64,000 bases of DNA, taken from positions 2,660,680-2,724,679 of the forward strand of contig CP130741.1 in NCBI GenBank assembly GCA_030586155.1. The letters run 5' to 3'. Positions 33,817-41,717 of the stretch are shown piece after piece (position 1 is the first letter of the stretch; each line of letters starts with the position of its first letter). Both the position numbers and the translations under genes were made by a program. The notes beneath the pieces were generated by a model. The model saw only the letters and a list, made by a program, of their open reading frames with translations. It had not been told where the DNA came from and ran no database searches. The DNA comes from Eubacteriaceae bacterium ES3. GTDB taxonomy: Bacteria; Bacillota; Clostridia; Eubacteriales; Eubacteriaceae.

Positions 33817-36267
33817 ATGACAATACAGTTTGAGAATATACCAAAAGACTTAACGGCATTGCATCAATGGGTGTTAAGACGGGGCAAAGTCCCAGTTAAT
33901 CCCCACAATGGGTATAATGCCAAAGCTGGCGATCCATCGACATGGGGGACTTTTAACCAGTGTGGAGCTGCTTTAATGCAGGCAGACTGCAAGTATGACG
34001 GAATCGGCTTTCAATTCAATGACAATGGTATTGTGGGCATAGACATTGACCATTGCATTGATGAACAAGGGATTGTATCAGAAGAGGCTTTAAAAATCGT
34101 CAATAAGCTGGACAGTTATACAGAAATAAGCCCCTCTGGGACTGGACTCCATCTATTCGTATACGGGGACATTCCCAAAAACAGTAAAAAAGGCATTGAG
34201 CTTTACAAAAACGGTAGGTATTTTACCGTAACCGGTAATGTGTTTGGAGAATTAAAGCCAATCCAACACCGGGAAAAAGAAATAAAGGCCTTGTATGACA
34301 AAGAAAATCCGCCTGATGAAAAAACACCCATAAAACAGAACGTGGATAAGCCCATAAAACCCGACTTATCAGCTGACAAAATTATTGATTTAATCAGAGC
34401 ATCCAAACAGGCTGATAAATTTAATAAATTATACGCTGGTGATCTCAGCGACTATATAAATCCTGACACCGGGGAAACTGACCACAGCAGTGGTGATTTT
34501 GCTTTATGCAGTATCCTTGCTTTCTGGTGTGGCGGTGATACTGGCATGATGGATCAAATTTTTAGAACGTCTGGCCTGATGCGTGATAAATGGGACAGGA
34601 AAGAAAGCACTTTTGGGACTTATGGCAATCGTACTATTAATGAAGCGGTGAGTACAACCACATCATTTTATAGCCCGCCTGATGAATACAGCATCACCTT
34701 TGCAGAAACCGAAAATAATGAAGATCTTTTCACTCAAGACAGCTATTTTATTGCTTCCCAGAAAAGCGGTCGCCGTCAATATAATTTAGACCGGATTTAT
34801 AAATTGGATATGATTAAGCCTGAAATATACTATACCTGGGATGATAAGGGTTTTGGTGGTTTATTTGCCTATTTCTACAAAGATAACCTCCGGTACAACA
34901 CCACCGCTAAAAGCTGGATGTATTATGACGGCAAGGTCTGGAAAGAGGATACCGGGGGAATGTTTGCTGCCAGATGTGGTAAAGATTTAGCAACTCACCT
35001 AAACCGCTATGCGTGGAAAATTCAAGACAATGACACCAAAGAAGCCTATGTAAAAGAAACGGCTAAACTTGGAAAGAAATCAAACAGAGAATCAATGATT
35101 TCAGATGCCAGAGATTTTTATTTCATCACTAATGAGGATTTAGACAAAGACATTTTTACCTTTAATTGTCTAAACGGAACCCTTAATTTAAAAACATTTG
35201 AATTCAAAGACCACAGCCCTGATGATTTATTATCTAAAATCAGTAATGTAATATATAACCCGGATGCCAAAAGCCCGGAATTCGAACAATTTCTCGATGA
35301 TGTCATGATGGGTGATACTGAAAAAATAAGATTCCTGCAAAAGCTTTTAGGGCATTCCCTAACCGGTGAGGTAAAACTTGAAACTTGTTTCATGTTGTAT
35401 GGAGCAACAACCAGAAACGGCAAAAGTACCCTCGTAGAAACATTTGCTTATATGCTGGGGAGTTCAAACGGTTATTCCCGCAATATGAAGCCTGAAACAC
35501 TGGCTCTTAAGAAAAACAATGATTCAAGACAGGCCAGCGGTGACATTGCCAGACTAAACGGATGTCGTTTCCTAAATGTGGCAGAACCACCTAAACGGAT
35601 GGTGTTTGATGTGGCTCTATTAAAAACACTATTGGGGCGTGACACCATTACAGCCAGACATTTATATCAGGCTGAATTTGAGTTTGTCCCGATATTCAAA
35701 TTATTTATAAACACAAACTTTTTACCACTGGTCACTGATGACACACTATTTTCAAGTGGAAGGATCAACGTCATTACATTTGATCGTCATTTTGAGCCAG
35801 AAGAACAGGATAAAGGCCTAAAAGACCGTTTAATACAACAATCAAATATCAGCGGTTTATTAAACTGGTGCATTGAAGGGCTAAAGCTTTTCTATGAAGA
35901 GGGCGCCGAACCACCTGAAACCGTACAAAATGCCACTGGAGAATATCGATCTAACAGCGATAAGATCGGGTCTTTTCTGTGTGAATGTATGGTCATTTCC
36001 ACAGAAAACTCTAAGGCCAAAGATGTTTATGATTTATATCAGATCTGGTGTAATAACAATGGCTATGGGACAGAAAATAAAAGTAATTTTTTCTCTGAAC
36101 TAAAAGCCAAAGGACTTTTTGCCAATAGCGGAACTGTTGAAGGAAAAACAGTCAGAAATGTTGTAGTCGGTATGGTCGCAGGTGATGAAGAAACCCTCGC
36201 AACAGTTGGACTTTCCCCGGTCATCTCCACACCAGCACAGTATGATTTTAGAGCCAGTTCATTCTAA
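33817..36267 (+). CDS. Primase-polymerase fused to SF3 (D5-like) helicase
   Basis: An 816-residue replication protein. The N-terminal prim-pol domain shows 'GIGFQFNDNGIVGIDIDHC' with the metal-binding Asp 76 and Asp 78, 'SPSGTGLHLFV' (105-115) and 'GRYFTVTGN'. A D5_N-type linker follows (about 330-500). The SF3 helicase carries Walker A 'GATTRNGKST' (about 528-538), a 'LNVAEPPKRM' B-region and motif C 'FINTNFLP' (about 630). It could prime and unwind the element's own replication after excision, as in PICI Pri-Rep proteins. GAGGTG precedes the ATG. Confidence 0.9.
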   Translation: MTIQFENIPKDLTALHQWVLRRGKVPVNPHNGYNAKAGDPSTWGTFNQCGAALMQADCKYDGIGFQFNDNGIVGIDIDHCIDEQGIVSEEALKIVNKLDSYTEISPSGTGLHLFVYGDIPKNSKKGIELYKNGRYFTVTGNVFGELKPIQHREKEIKALYDKENPPDEKTPIKQNVDKPIKPDLSADKIIDLIRASKQADKFNKLYAGDLSDYINPDTGETDHSSGDFALCSILAFWCGGDTGMMDQIFRTSGLMRDKWDRKESTFGTYGNRTINEAVSTTTSFYSPPDEYSITFAETENNEDLFTQDSYFIASQKSGRRQYNLDRIYKLDMIKPEIYYTWDDKGFGGLFAYFYKDNLRYNTTAKSWMYYDGKVWKEDTGGMFAARCGKDLATHLNRYAWKIQDNDTKEAYVKETAKLGKKSNRESMISDARDFYFITNEDLDKDIFTFNCLNGTLNLKTFEFKDHSPDDLLSKISNVIYNPDAKSPEFEQFLDDVMMGDTEKIRFLQKLLGHSLTGEVKLETCFMLYGATTRNGKSTLVETFAYMLGSSNGYSRNMKPETLALKKNNDSRQASGDIARLNGCRFLNVAEPPKRMVFDVALLKTLLGRDTITARHLYQAEFEFVPIFKLFINTNFLPLVTDDTLFSSGRINVITFDRHFEPEEQDKGLKDRLIQQSNISGLLNWCIEGLKLFYEEGAEPPETVQNATGEYRSNSDKIGSFLCECMVISTENSKAKDVYDLYQIWCNNNGYGTENKSNFFSELKAKGLFANSGTVEGKTVRNVVVGMVAGDEETLATVGLSPVISTPAQYDFRASSF

Positions 36268-36495
36268 ATGTGCAAAATATGCAAAAAATATGTTAACTTT
36301 CTAGAATAATATATAAAGAGAAATACATTTTCTGGAAAAGTCTCATAAAAAATACACATTTTGCACAATGGCTTATTAAAGGGTTTTGCAGGTGTGGTAA
36401 TTTATTAAACACGACTAAATTTAGAGAGTTTTCTTAAAAAACCTTAAATAAGTTCTTAAGGAAAATTAAGAAAAGTCAGAAAAGAGGTATTGAAA
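36268..36495. other. AT-rich region with inverted repeat, candidate replication origin
   Basis: TGTGCAAAAT (36269-36278) and ATTTTGCACA (36358-36367) are perfect inverted copies about 80 bp apart. A related TTTTGCAGGTGTGG follows. CTTAA motifs repeat between 36430 and 36475. Placement directly after the replication gene suits an origin. Only weak evidence. Confidence 0.4.
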
Positions 36496-36666
36496 ATGAC
36501 GTATACAATAAAGTTTAGAATTGAGGAATTCATTGAACTAAGAGAACATTTAAAAGGTATTTTAGACTATCCGGCAGATGCTGAAATGATAGCAGTTGAG
36601 ATTTTGAAAGCTGATTATCTTAGCCGCTTGCAAGATAAATTCTTAAAACAGGAACGGGAATATTAA
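36496..36666 (+). CDS. Small hypothetical protein, 56 residues
   Basis: A short, charged, mainly helical protein ('MTYTIKFRIEEFIELREHL') ending in 'KFLKQEREY'. AAAGAGGT lies about eight bases before the ATG. It is followed 19 bases later by another small gene, so it begins a small-gene run of the element. No family recognised. Confidence 0.6.
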   Translation: MTYTIKFRIEEFIELREHLKGILDYPADAEMIAVEILKADYLSRLQDKFLKQEREY

Positions 36667-36685
36667 AACTTAGGAGGAAAATAAA

Positions 36686-36922
36686 ATGCTATTAAACAAT
36701 CCAGAACTACAGGCAAAAGCCAGGAAGATATCAGAACAAAAAAGAGTCGATGCAATGAAGGAAACTGTGGAGGACTATTACTTAATGGACATCGTCATTA
36801 AAGAGGCTGGAGGCCTACCCTATGTAGGCTTTGAATATTCGCAGATGATCGCTGATTTGCTGAAAGTCGCACAGTTGAAGCAGATCAACGAAACCATAGC
36901 CGGGTTGGAGTCATTAACATGA
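36686..36922 (+). CDS. Hypothetical protein, 78 residues
   Basis: Preceded by AGGAGG. A highly helical, charged protein with no membrane segment; 'NNPELQAKARKISEQKRVDAMKE' at the N-terminus may form a coiled coil. Its stop overlaps the next start in ATGA. Function unknown. Confidence 0.65.
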   Translation: MLLNNPELQAKARKISEQKRVDAMKETVEDYYLMDIVIKEAGGLPYVGFEYSQMIADLLKVAQLKQINETIAGLESLT

Positions 36923-37554
36923 GACTACTTGAAACCCACCAAAACCCACCAAAACCAGATTATGACCGGATTTATATAAATGCTTTTGCCCGGTGTGCCC
37001 TTGAATTAGAGAATAACCCAGATGATCGGGACAGCCTGAAGAGGTCAATCTATTATCTGGTGAAATACCTTAATTGCATCCCTAAAGCCGCTAATTACAA
37101 TGAACTTCAATCACAGAACGTTTTTATTCAGACGGTAAATTATATGATTGGCAAGCTATCACCGGCTGAATTTATGACCATATTCCCTATTACTAAAACC
37201 TATGGCGGTGAACGGTATGAAATGAAAGATTATTTTTACACCATGGAGAAGATTAAAGAGCATGGTCTTAATAAGCCTATCGGGGATGAAGAGGCAGTAA
37301 CATCTTTCCTGTGGGATTATGTGAATATAGAGGTTAGGCTTTTCATGGTGCGATATATGGAGATTATCAGCCGGTTTAGTGAATTCCACACTGGTAAAAG
37401 CACATTAGAGCGGTTCATAGAGAATGAGGGGCTTGATTTACCTATATACCGGCAATATGAAGACGAAAACGGCAATTCTTATCTGGTGGATGGTAATGGG
37501 CGATCGGTACCGGTTGTAAAGAAGTTCCCGGATTATATTAAATTACTCCACTAA
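36919..37554 (+). CDS. Hypothetical protein, 211 residues
   Basis: Coupled to the preceding gene by a four-base overlap. It opens with 'RLLETHQNPPKPDYDRIYINAFARCALE', is Tyr-rich and helical, and ends 'DGNGRSVPVVKKFPDYIKLLH'. No catalytic motif, zinc site or membrane segment was seen. Its place between the replication gene and the terminase-like gene is where satellites often carry helper-interference genes, but no such role can be read from the sequence. Confidence 0.65.
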   Translation: MRLLETHQNPPKPDYDRIYINAFARCALELENNPDDRDSLKRSIYYLVKYLNCIPKAANYNELQSQNVFIQTVNYMIGKLSPAEFMTIFPITKTYGGERYEMKDYFYTMEKIKEHGLNKPIGDEEAVTSFLWDYVNIEVRLFMVRYMEIISRFSEFHTGKSTLERFIENEGLDLPIYRQYEDENGNSYLVDGNGRSVPVVKKFPDYIKLLH

Positions 37555-37583
37555 AAACAAACAAACAATTTACGAGGTAAAAC

Positions 37584-37994
37584 ATGAAAAATCGAAGAGG
37601 TGCACCCAAAGGAAATAAGAACGCTGCTGGCCATGGTGCACCTTGTGGGAATAAAAATGCTAAAGGTTACGGTGCTCCTGTTGGCAATAGTAATGCGCTA
37701 AAAACGGGCATACATGAGCATATAGACCCGGCAACACTTCCATATGATGAACGATGCCTCTTCTATAATTTGGTCAAACTATACCGGAATCAGGAAACAG
37801 CGGAAACCGTTTTTAAGTATATCCGGGCAATGTCCACAAAGCAAATAACCAGGATCAACCCGGACGGTACGGAAACAGTGAAGCCCATCCCTTACAAAAC
37901 CATGGGTTATTATTGTTTTAATAGTCCTCTGGCTTATGCTCATATCATGCTGTGGAAGTATCATCAATGGGTGTTTATGGAGCCAGATGATTAA
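37584..37994 (+). CDS. Protein with small-terminase-like N-terminus
   Basis: A 136-residue protein. The first 40 residues repeat a Gly-Ala-Pro-x-Gly-Asn-x-Asn motif three times ('RGAPKGNKNA', 'HGAPCGNKNA', 'YGAPVGNSNA'). This basic stretch is characteristic of the N-terminus of many phage small terminase subunits. The rest (about 50-136) is helical and contains 'YRNQETAETVFKYIRAM'. It is shorter than typical TerS (about 150-220), so the packaging role is a hypothesis; PICIs use such a gene to redirect packaging. Confidence 0.55.
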   Translation: MKNRRGAPKGNKNAAGHGAPCGNKNAKGYGAPVGNSNALKTGIHEHIDPATLPYDERCLFYNLVKLYRNQETAETVFKYIRAMSTKQITRINPDGTETVKPIPYKTMGYYCFNSPLAYAHIMLWKYHQWVFMEPDD

Positions 37995-38467
37995 AAGAAG
38001 TATCCTGACGCCCTAAAAAAGGGCTATTGCGAGAAATGCGAGTCCCTAAAGGGAGAACATCGCATTATAAACGTTAGTCCCTAAAAGGGAAATACTAACA
38101 TTTTATCGGTCTGTTAAAGTACACCCTGCAATGTTGGCAAATGTAGGCGGATGCTTTTAGAAAATAGTACAAATGATACACTATAAAAAAAGAGACACTG
38201 CAAATTATTAAATCCTCTTCAGATGCTAACAAATGCTAATGTCAAGGTTGAAACGCTATTACTCGAAGAGGTTAACATTTGTAAACAATTTGCGATTAAT
38301 ATCAGTTTTTCGACACTATAAAAGAACCTGAAAAAACCTGACATTCAAAACAATTATGACCATAAAAAAATACCGCCCAACACCTGAATATTAAGCGGTT
38401 TTGACTATTGAACCTTAAAGAATACTGTTAATCAAATTATACCATAATCTTTAAGGGGGTTCAATTG
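37995..38467. other. Non-coding region with nested hairpins and CAAATG repeats
   Basis: 473 bases without a gene. Three consecutive hairpins with CCCTAAA-GGG cores lie at 38010-38024, 38035-38066 (outer AATGCGA/TCGCATT around TCCCTAAAGGGA) and 38073-38099 (outer GTTAGT/ACTAAC around the same core). CAAATG occurs at about 38138, 38170 and 38230, with an inverted CATTTG near 38276. A weak ACCGC/GCGGT stem lies at 38372-38400. GGGGG before 38468 serves the sigma-factor gene. Confidence 0.6.
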
Positions 38468-39256
38468 ATGACTAATGAAGAGCTTGTAAAATCCTATCAG
38501 AACGGCGATAAGCAGGCAATGGATAGGATTGTGGAGAATAACAAGGGGTTAGTATTCATGGTGGTTAATCGCTACATGGATAACCTTGACAAGTCCTACC
38601 TTGAACGTGACGATCTGGAACAGCTGGGAATTATCGGTCTGATGGAAGCAGTAAAAGGGTTCGATCATTCCAAAGGGTTTAAGTTCTCGTCTTATGCCAG
38701 TACCGCCATTATGGGATATATCACCAGAGGCTTAAGGGTTTCCACACCATGGGAGAAGCGCAGCGATTCCAGCAGTAGAATGTGTAATCTTATCAGTGCC
38801 AATGAAATGATACCGGGTACAGAGGATCTAACCTATTTGGATTCCATTGACGATCCAGAAGCTGAATGTGCTTTTGAAGATATGCTAAACCAGGTGGACA
38901 ATGACATACTGGCCAGAGAGATCAACGCCACCATGGACCGGGTATTTAGTGTAGGCGAGAGAGAAAGAAAAGCCCTAGAATTGCGTTATGGACTGAATGA
39001 CTATCCAGTGCATACACTAAAAGAAATCGGGGCAGTATTCAATGTTACCATTGAGCGATCCCGGGGGCTGGTGAACAAGGGCTTATTGCGCATACGAAAC
39101 TCTAGGGCGGGTCTTGAACTAAAACGCAAGTATATTGTAGAATTTGGTCTTGCACCTCGCATTGAGCGTTTAACTAGATTGGAATACAAAGACCCAGCTA
39201 CCTACACCGAAAGTGTTGAAGAATTGCGACAAAGATTATACACACTATTGAAGTAG
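38468..39256 (+). CDS. Sigma-70 family RNA polymerase sigma factor
   Basis: A 262-residue protein with recognisable region 2 ('LEQLGIIGLMEAVKGFDHSKGFKFSSYASTAIMGYITRGL', about 55-95, the core-binding and -10 recognition part) and region 4 ('ERERKALELRYGLNDY', 'TLKEIGAVFNVTIERSRGLVNKGLLRIRN', about 160-215, the -35 helix-turn-helix). It most resembles truncated sporulation/SigK-like or phage late sigma factors. ATG 38468 is preferred over the TTG one codon earlier. On this element it could drive satellite genes or alter host or helper transcription. Confidence 0.88.
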   Translation: MTNEELVKSYQNGDKQAMDRIVENNKGLVFMVVNRYMDNLDKSYLERDDLEQLGIIGLMEAVKGFDHSKGFKFSSYASTAIMGYITRGLRVSTPWEKRSDSSSRMCNLISANEMIPGTEDLTYLDSIDDPEAECAFEDMLNQVDNDILAREINATMDRVFSVGERERKALELRYGLNDYPVHTLKEIGAVFNVTIERSRGLVNKGLLRIRNSRAGLELKRKYIVEFGLAPRIERLTRLEYKDPATYTESVEELRQRLYTLLK

Positions 39257-39667
39257 TTCCCCCCGGTGTGGAAAAAATCAGCATTCAAAATTAATTTTTG
39301 TCATTCGGCAGGGTGCAAGACATTTTATATTTTCCTCGCGCGCATGAGGGGTTTAGTCGTTCCCCCCTGAAATCAGAACGAATAATTACCACAGAACACC
39401 GGCGGTCAACCTCCAATTGGTGCACAGGCTCACGTGTAACCCCCCCCACCCTTGAAATGATAATTCTTACCTTAAAAACATTGGGTGGGGCTTCCTCTTC
39501 CAACTATACGATTGTGGAAAATATTTTTTTTGACGGGTTATTTAAGCCATTCGTATTCTAAAGGGTATAAGTATAGAGTTTTAAAATAAAAACGGTTTAC
39601 GGGGCTGTCAGGCGGTCAAAATGATATAGTAACTGCCATACGTCCAATAGTCCTATGATTGTGGGCG
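39257..39667. other. Intergenic region without a supported gene
   Basis: About 410 bases with C- and G-runs (CCCCCC near 39262, 39363 and 39442) between the sigma-factor gene and the convergent toxin-antitoxin pair. Short open frames exist on both strands but lack ribosome-binding sites and recognisable content. Confidence 0.45.
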
Positions 39668-39696
39668 TAAAAAAAGCCCTAGCATGAGCCAGAGCT
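39668..39696 (-). terminator. Terminator of the toxin-antitoxin operon
   Basis: On the minus strand a nine-pair stem (39688-39696 with 39675-39683, two G-U pairs) and a four-base loop are followed by TTTTTTT. Confidence 0.75.
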
Positions 39697-39709
39697 TCAA
39701 TAATTCAGA

Positions 39710-40078
39710 TTATTTCCCATTTACTTGATGATTACCTAAGGTATGGACACCAGACAGCCCTTTAAGTCTCATTCGTTTTACAGGCTTTTTATTGATCGGG
39801 ACAACCTCTAAAGTCATTCCCAGCGATTCAAGCACTTTCATAATGGTTGTTAATTTGGGGTCACTCGTTCCCTTTTCCATTCTGGCAATAACCGGCTGTT
39901 TTACACCGCTCAATTCTTCGAGTTTTTTCTGACTTAACCCCTTTTCATGCCGGGCGTTGATAATTTCACCCATTAGGGCAACCCTTAAATCTGATTCAGC
40001 TATTTCTTCAGGTGTGAAAATCTCTTTTCGCACATCTGCCCAACTGCTGCCAATTGCTTTATTATTCATTCGATTCAC
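39710..40078 (-). CDS. XRE-family antitoxin (HigA-like)
   Basis: A 122-residue protein with a central XRE helix-turn-helix ('HEKGLSQKKLEELSGVKQPVIARMEKGTSDPKLTTIMKVLESLG', about 48-90). This is the build of HigA antitoxins that lie downstream of HigB/RelE-like toxins. Its first 17 bases overlap the toxin gene, giving the toxin-first order of higBA loci. It would neutralise the toxin and repress the operon through the AATAACT palindrome. Confidence 0.82.
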   Translation of the reverse strand: MNRMNNKAIGSSWADVRKEIFTPEEIAESDLRVALMGEIINARHEKGLSQKKLEELSGVKQPVIARMEKGTSDPKLTTIMKVLESLGMTLEVVPINKKPVKRMRLKGLSGVHTLGNHQVNGK

Positions 40079-40424
40079 CTCTTCCCATTAAAACCGATAA
40101 CTCACGTTTTGCCTGTTCAAGTTCTCGTTTCGGAGTCTTTTGAGATTTCTTGATAAAATGGTGCAGTAATACATAACTGCCATCCACCCAGGCAACAAAG
40201 AAAATCCTGTTTCTTAATGGCCTTAGTTCCCAGATTTCCCCCTTTAAGTGCTTGATATAAGGCTCTCCTATACTTGTGCCGTATTTACTGAGCATCTGAA
40301 TGTAATCATTGATTTTATTTAGGTTAATCCGGCTGTTTTTATCATTTTTACGACTTAATTCCCTGATGAAATCTAATACCGGTTCATTCCCTTGTTGATC
40401 TTTATAAAAATGGATCTCGTGCAA
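40062..40424 (-). CDS. RelE/HigB-like toxin (Gp49 family)
   Basis: A 120-residue protein starting at TTG 40424, which has GGGGG six bases upstream; a frame extending to 40478 runs into the promoter and is rejected. Motifs are 'HEIHFYKDQQGNEPVLDFI' and 'GEIWELRPLRNRIFFVAWVDGSYVLLHHFIKKSQKTPKRELEQA', the Gp49/HigB pattern with basic residues of the ribosome-dependent mRNA interferase. On a mobile element such a pair stabilises the integrated state or acts in phage defence. Confidence 0.82.
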   Translation of the reverse strand: MHEIHFYKDQQGNEPVLDFIRELSRKNDKNSRINLNKINDYIQMLSKYGTSIGEPYIKHLKGEIWELRPLRNRIFFVAWVDGSYVLLHHFIKKSQKTPKRELEQAKRELSVLMGRGESNE

Positions 40425-40451
40425 ACTATCGCCCCCTATATCTATCATTAT

Positions 40452-40478
40452 AATAACTCGCAAGTTATTAAATGTCAA
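40452..40478 (-). promoter_or_regulatory. Promoter and palindromic operator of the toxin-antitoxin operon
   Basis: Minus-strand TTGACA (40473-40478), followed after 17 bp by TATTAT and an overlapping TATAAT. A perfect inverted repeat AATAACT-N4-AGTTATT (40452-40469) sits between them, as expected for autorepression by the antitoxin. Confidence 0.75.
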
Positions 40479-40619
40479 TTGATATTATTTGCTGGTTGGT
40501 TGCAAAACCGGTTAAGGTGGGTGATGTATTGCCAGATAGCGGGTATGTCACGAAAATGCTACACACCTAAAGGGGTTTCCACACTAGACAGACCTTGTGG
40601 GTATCCGTAAGTTGCCTAT

Positions 40620-41216
40620 ACCCTCAAAGCGGAATTTTAGGCTATGATCTGGTTCCCTGTTTTTCGGGTGCGAACATTGGCGCAATTTTCGCATATCTCG
40701 CAGCTGAATTTTCCGTTATGACATTGGCTGATATTTAAGCCGATTTGGCAGCTGAATTTTCGGCCGCCAAACTATCAGAATCCAATTGTGGGTTTTGACC
40801 CCTGAATTTTCAGGAGTCGGATAATTTACGGTGTGCTCAAAAGTGGGTACACCCAGTACGGCCGATTTTTCGGCTCTATTGGTTTCCGCTTTATCGGACA
40901 GCAGTTTAACCCCCGACTTTTCAAGGGTTAAACTAGTCGCACCGTTGCGAATAATTTTACGTCTAAACATTGTGGACTTAAAATCACTTAGTAGCACCGA
41001 TGATACGAGGTTAAGAAACTATATCCACAAATGAATACACCTCCCTTCACCAGTGGTTAGAGGTTTCACCTCGTCCCCATAGTGGGACAAAGTTAATTAT
41101 TCCCCACAGTGGGGAGAATTAATTAGTAACACCGATGTTACGAGTTTTTCTTGTTTCCACATGGGGATACCGTCAACCCTATACAACCTGTGGACATCGA
41201 TGACGTGAGGTTATTT
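40620..41216. other. ORF-free, hairpin-rich region of the element
   Basis: Roughly 600 bases with no credible gene but dense short hairpins. At least eight variants of a small palindrome around ATTTTC lie at about 40634, 40685, 40708, 40756, 40806, 40866, 40890 and 40917 (e.g. CCTGAATTTTCAGG, GCCGATTTTTCGGC); two copies share GCAGCTGAATTTTC exactly. Next come GTCCC/GGGAC (41073-41088) and TCCCC/GGGGA (41101-41115) stems, and two close copies of TTAGTARCACCGATGWTACGAG (about 40989 and 41123), with a diverged third near 41190. A plus-strand terminator follows. The likeliest readings are a structured RNA or a DNA site for packaging or replication. Confidence 0.6.
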
Positions 41217-41250
41217 AAAGCCCCTGACAGCTTAAATCAAGGGCTTTTTT
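41217..41250 (+). terminator. Terminator closing the hairpin-rich region
   Basis: AAAGCCC (41217-41223) pairs with GGGCTTT (41241-41247) and is followed by T residues on the plus strand, although no plus-strand CDS lies upstream within the preceding 1.9 kb. Confidence 0.7.
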
Positions 41251-41344
41251 CTTTACAGGCTATTTGGTTATGGGTGGGCGGTTTTGCCCTGGCTTAAATG
41301 TGCCAGCGTTGGCAGGTTTGGGCTTATTCCTCTTCCTGATCCTC

Positions 41345-41557
41345 TTAAATCTTTTCTCCAGTATCATTCATAACCATTTCAATATTAATAGTGCAATCCA
41401 AAGCCCCGGCAATCTCTTTTAATTCCTCTTCTTTGAAGTTATCACGCTTTAATTTACCACTTATGTTCTGTGGTGACTGATCCAGCTTTTCAGCCAGATC
41501 CTTAAGGGACATATTTCTTTTTAACATAGCAATTTTAATCTTTTCTGTCATACTCAA
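41345..41557 (-). CDS. Small XRE-family regulator
   Basis: About 70 residues. 'MTEKIKIAMLKRNMSLKDLAEKLDQSPQNISGKLKRDNFKEEELKEIAGALDC' is a complete XRE helix-turn-helix. Start choice is unsettled: TTG 41557 is eight bases after GGAGG, ATG 41551 is 14 bases after it. It is divergent from the HIRAN-like gene and probably controls that transcript; repeats of TTTTATAGTTWATA occur between the two genes. Confidence 0.75.
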   Translation of the reverse strand: MSMTEKIKIAMLKRNMSLKDLAEKLDQSPQNISGKLKRDNFKEEELKEIAGALDCTINIEMVMNDTGEKI

Positions 41558-41647
41558 ATAAAACACCTCCTTTTATTCAATGATAAACTAAATAATGAAT
41601 TTAATCAACAATTATTTTATTAAATTAATTTTATAGTTAATAAATGC

Positions 41648-41676
41648 TTGACATAATTAATTTTATAGTTTATAAT
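41648..41676 (+). promoter_or_regulatory. Consensus promoter of the second rightward transcript
   Basis: TTGACA (41648-41653), 17 bp, TATAAT (41671-41676): an exact consensus. It is overlapped by TTTTATAGTTTATA, with a sister copy TTTTATAGTTAATA just upstream and ATAAAGTTTATA just downstream, likely operator half-sites. Confidence 0.8.
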
Positions 41677-41717
41677 TTAATTATAAAGTTTATAAAACAT
41701 TGAAAGGAGCAAACACC

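Noticed and set aside
39298-39561. 87-residue open frame between the sigma factor and toxin-antitoxin genes
   Set aside because: No ribosome-binding site, unusual composition and no recognisable content; a second frame overlaps it on the other strand.
40716-40997. 93-residue minus-strand open frame with repeated Glu-Lys-Ser-Gly
   Set aside because: GTG start without a ribosome-binding site; the repeated residues are a by-product of the ATTTTC palindromes.
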